Shown here piece by piece: positions 63,501 through 64,000 of a stretch of 64,000 bases of DNA. The stretch is from positions 61,670,823 to 61,734,822 of the forward strand of contig NW_019211454.1 in the NCBI RefSeq assembly GCF_002443255.2. Direction: 5' to 3'. The notes under the pieces are model-generated. The model was not told where the DNA came from. It worked only from the letters and a program-made list of their open reading frames with translations, and made no database searches. Each line of letters opens with the position of its first letter. Position 1 is the stretch's first letter. The stretch is from Varroa destructor (Eukaryota > Arthropoda > Arachnida > Mesostigmata > Varroidae). Position numbers and translations under genes: made by a program.

Positions 63501-64000
63501 TGCTATTGCCTTTAACGGAATGGATAGGTAACAAACGCTCGAACAAATTACTGTATACAACGTAAGTCCGACGGGATAGCAGGATTGCCATAGTGGGGCT
63601 GCATCGCTAAACAGGGCTCTGCTAGCGGTACACAAATCGTAGTAGGGGCAACGACAAAAATAATAACATCGAGTAATAACAATTTCCAAAAACCGTCCAG
63701 CTTACGTGTTTAATCATATTAGCAGTAGGAGTCCTAGATAACACTTTGACTAAGGCGACTCCAATAACCCATCTGCATAATACAAACACCAACCGAATCA
63801 CTTGGGTGCCGTTAGATGTCCGCTGTGAGGTATATCAACTGATTTACGAAGTTCGTGTAACTGTATACTACACTATAGTCACGAATAATTTATAGAAATA
63901 GATGAGAACGAGGAATGAAAGTAAAAAATCTTCATTTAAATATTAAAACAATCATCGGAAACTTCTGCAGATTTCTGCCAAAATAGTTTTGTAAACAGTT
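60598..64000. other. Upstream Dscam intron; no minus-strand exon recognised
   Basis: The next upstream Dscam exon should end in phase 1 and encode the signal peptide and start of Ig1. I found no minus-strand frame with a signal peptide and fitting donor. The only notable frame is on the plus strand (61,698-62,123). An A run on the plus strand lies at 63,396-63,407. Confidence 0.55.
61698..62123 (+). CDS. Hypothetical plus-strand ORF with N-terminal hydrophobic segment
   Basis: 141 codons if started at 61,698; a likelier start is ATG at 61,752 (MDGSGRNVLFRMKATKLF) or 61,785 (MKATKLF). About 17 hydrophobic residues (FVAFLFSASVITSVVLI) after a basic cluster would suit a signal anchor, as in Golgi type II enzymes, or a signal peptide. 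The C-terminal part (LVVEDLHQAELSLAGHYSC) superficially resembles the end of an Ig domain. No family is recognised and no splice sites are convincing. It is antisense to Dscam. Confidence 0.25.
   Translation: MLCLRAVERTTCTRRQDRMDGSGRNVLFRMKATKLFVAFLFSASVITSVVLITLNTPRKAYLGTRNVHATMNLQLPLLIREHAGKAFPCFISALHLVVEDLHQAELSLAGHYSCHRHSRYESSARVSVNHIENERNGLECI

Noticed and set aside
1..64000. CRISPR arrays, bacterial operons, rRNA, prophage
   Set aside because: The window is clearly eukaryotic genomic DNA and no regularly spaced repeats or such genes are present.

Overview
Organism and overall content. This is a eukaryotic window, AT-rich by eye, with long introns, GT-AG splice sites, microsatellites and one 100-base assembly gap. 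It is dominated by one large gene on the minus strand. That gene encodes a Dscam-family cell-surface receptor (Down syndrome cell adhesion molecule; Ig plus fibronectin III). The protein is arthropod-like. The lack of tandem alternative-exon arrays and the shortened fibronectin region argue against a pancrustacean Dscam1 and would fit a chelicerate such as a parasitiform mite. That last step is inference, not something the sequence proves.

Main gene. I traced 22 coding exons from 60,597 (5' end) down to 11,344 (stop codon) on the minus strand. Every exon boundary has a GT donor and an AG acceptor, and all phases agree across the chain (5,006 nt, 1,667 complete codons plus a stop). The order is Ig1 to Ig9, FNIII-1, FNIII-2, two domains that match canonical FNIII-5 and FNIII-6, one transmembrane helix, and a cytoplasmic tail of about 310 residues rich in Gln and His. 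Every Ig domain keeps its cysteine pair. The signal-peptide exon is not seen and probably lies upstream of the window. Canonical FNIII-3, FNIII-4 and Ig10 are missing: FNIII-2 splices in phase directly onto FNIII-5. The first Ig2 exon carries an in-frame TGA at 44,290-44,292.

Layout. 1-11,343 lies beyond the Dscam stop codon: the 3' UTR and then sequence with no recognisable gene, apart from microsatellites, the N gap at 10,319-10,418 and one weak exon candidate at 5,938-6,171. 11,344-13,279 holds the cytoplasmic tail and membrane helix. 14,963-21,792 holds the FNIII region. 24,769-35,010 holds the second half of Ig3 through Ig9. 42,597-44,384 holds Ig2 and the start of Ig3. 59,521-60,597 holds Ig1. 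The roughly 15 kb intron 44,385-59,520 carries a decayed non-LTR reverse transcriptase relic (51,025-51,479, minus) and a perfect hairpin. 60,598-64,000 has no minus-strand exon that I can recognise; one plus-strand reading frame with a hydrophobic N-terminal segment lies at 61,698-62,123.

Other structure. Four short, perfect inverted repeats with 13-21 bp arms lie in introns, three of them with 9-nt loops. A 75-bp direct repeat (three differences) flanks the exon encoding the second half of Ig3. I saw no tRNA, rRNA, CRISPR or prokaryotic features.
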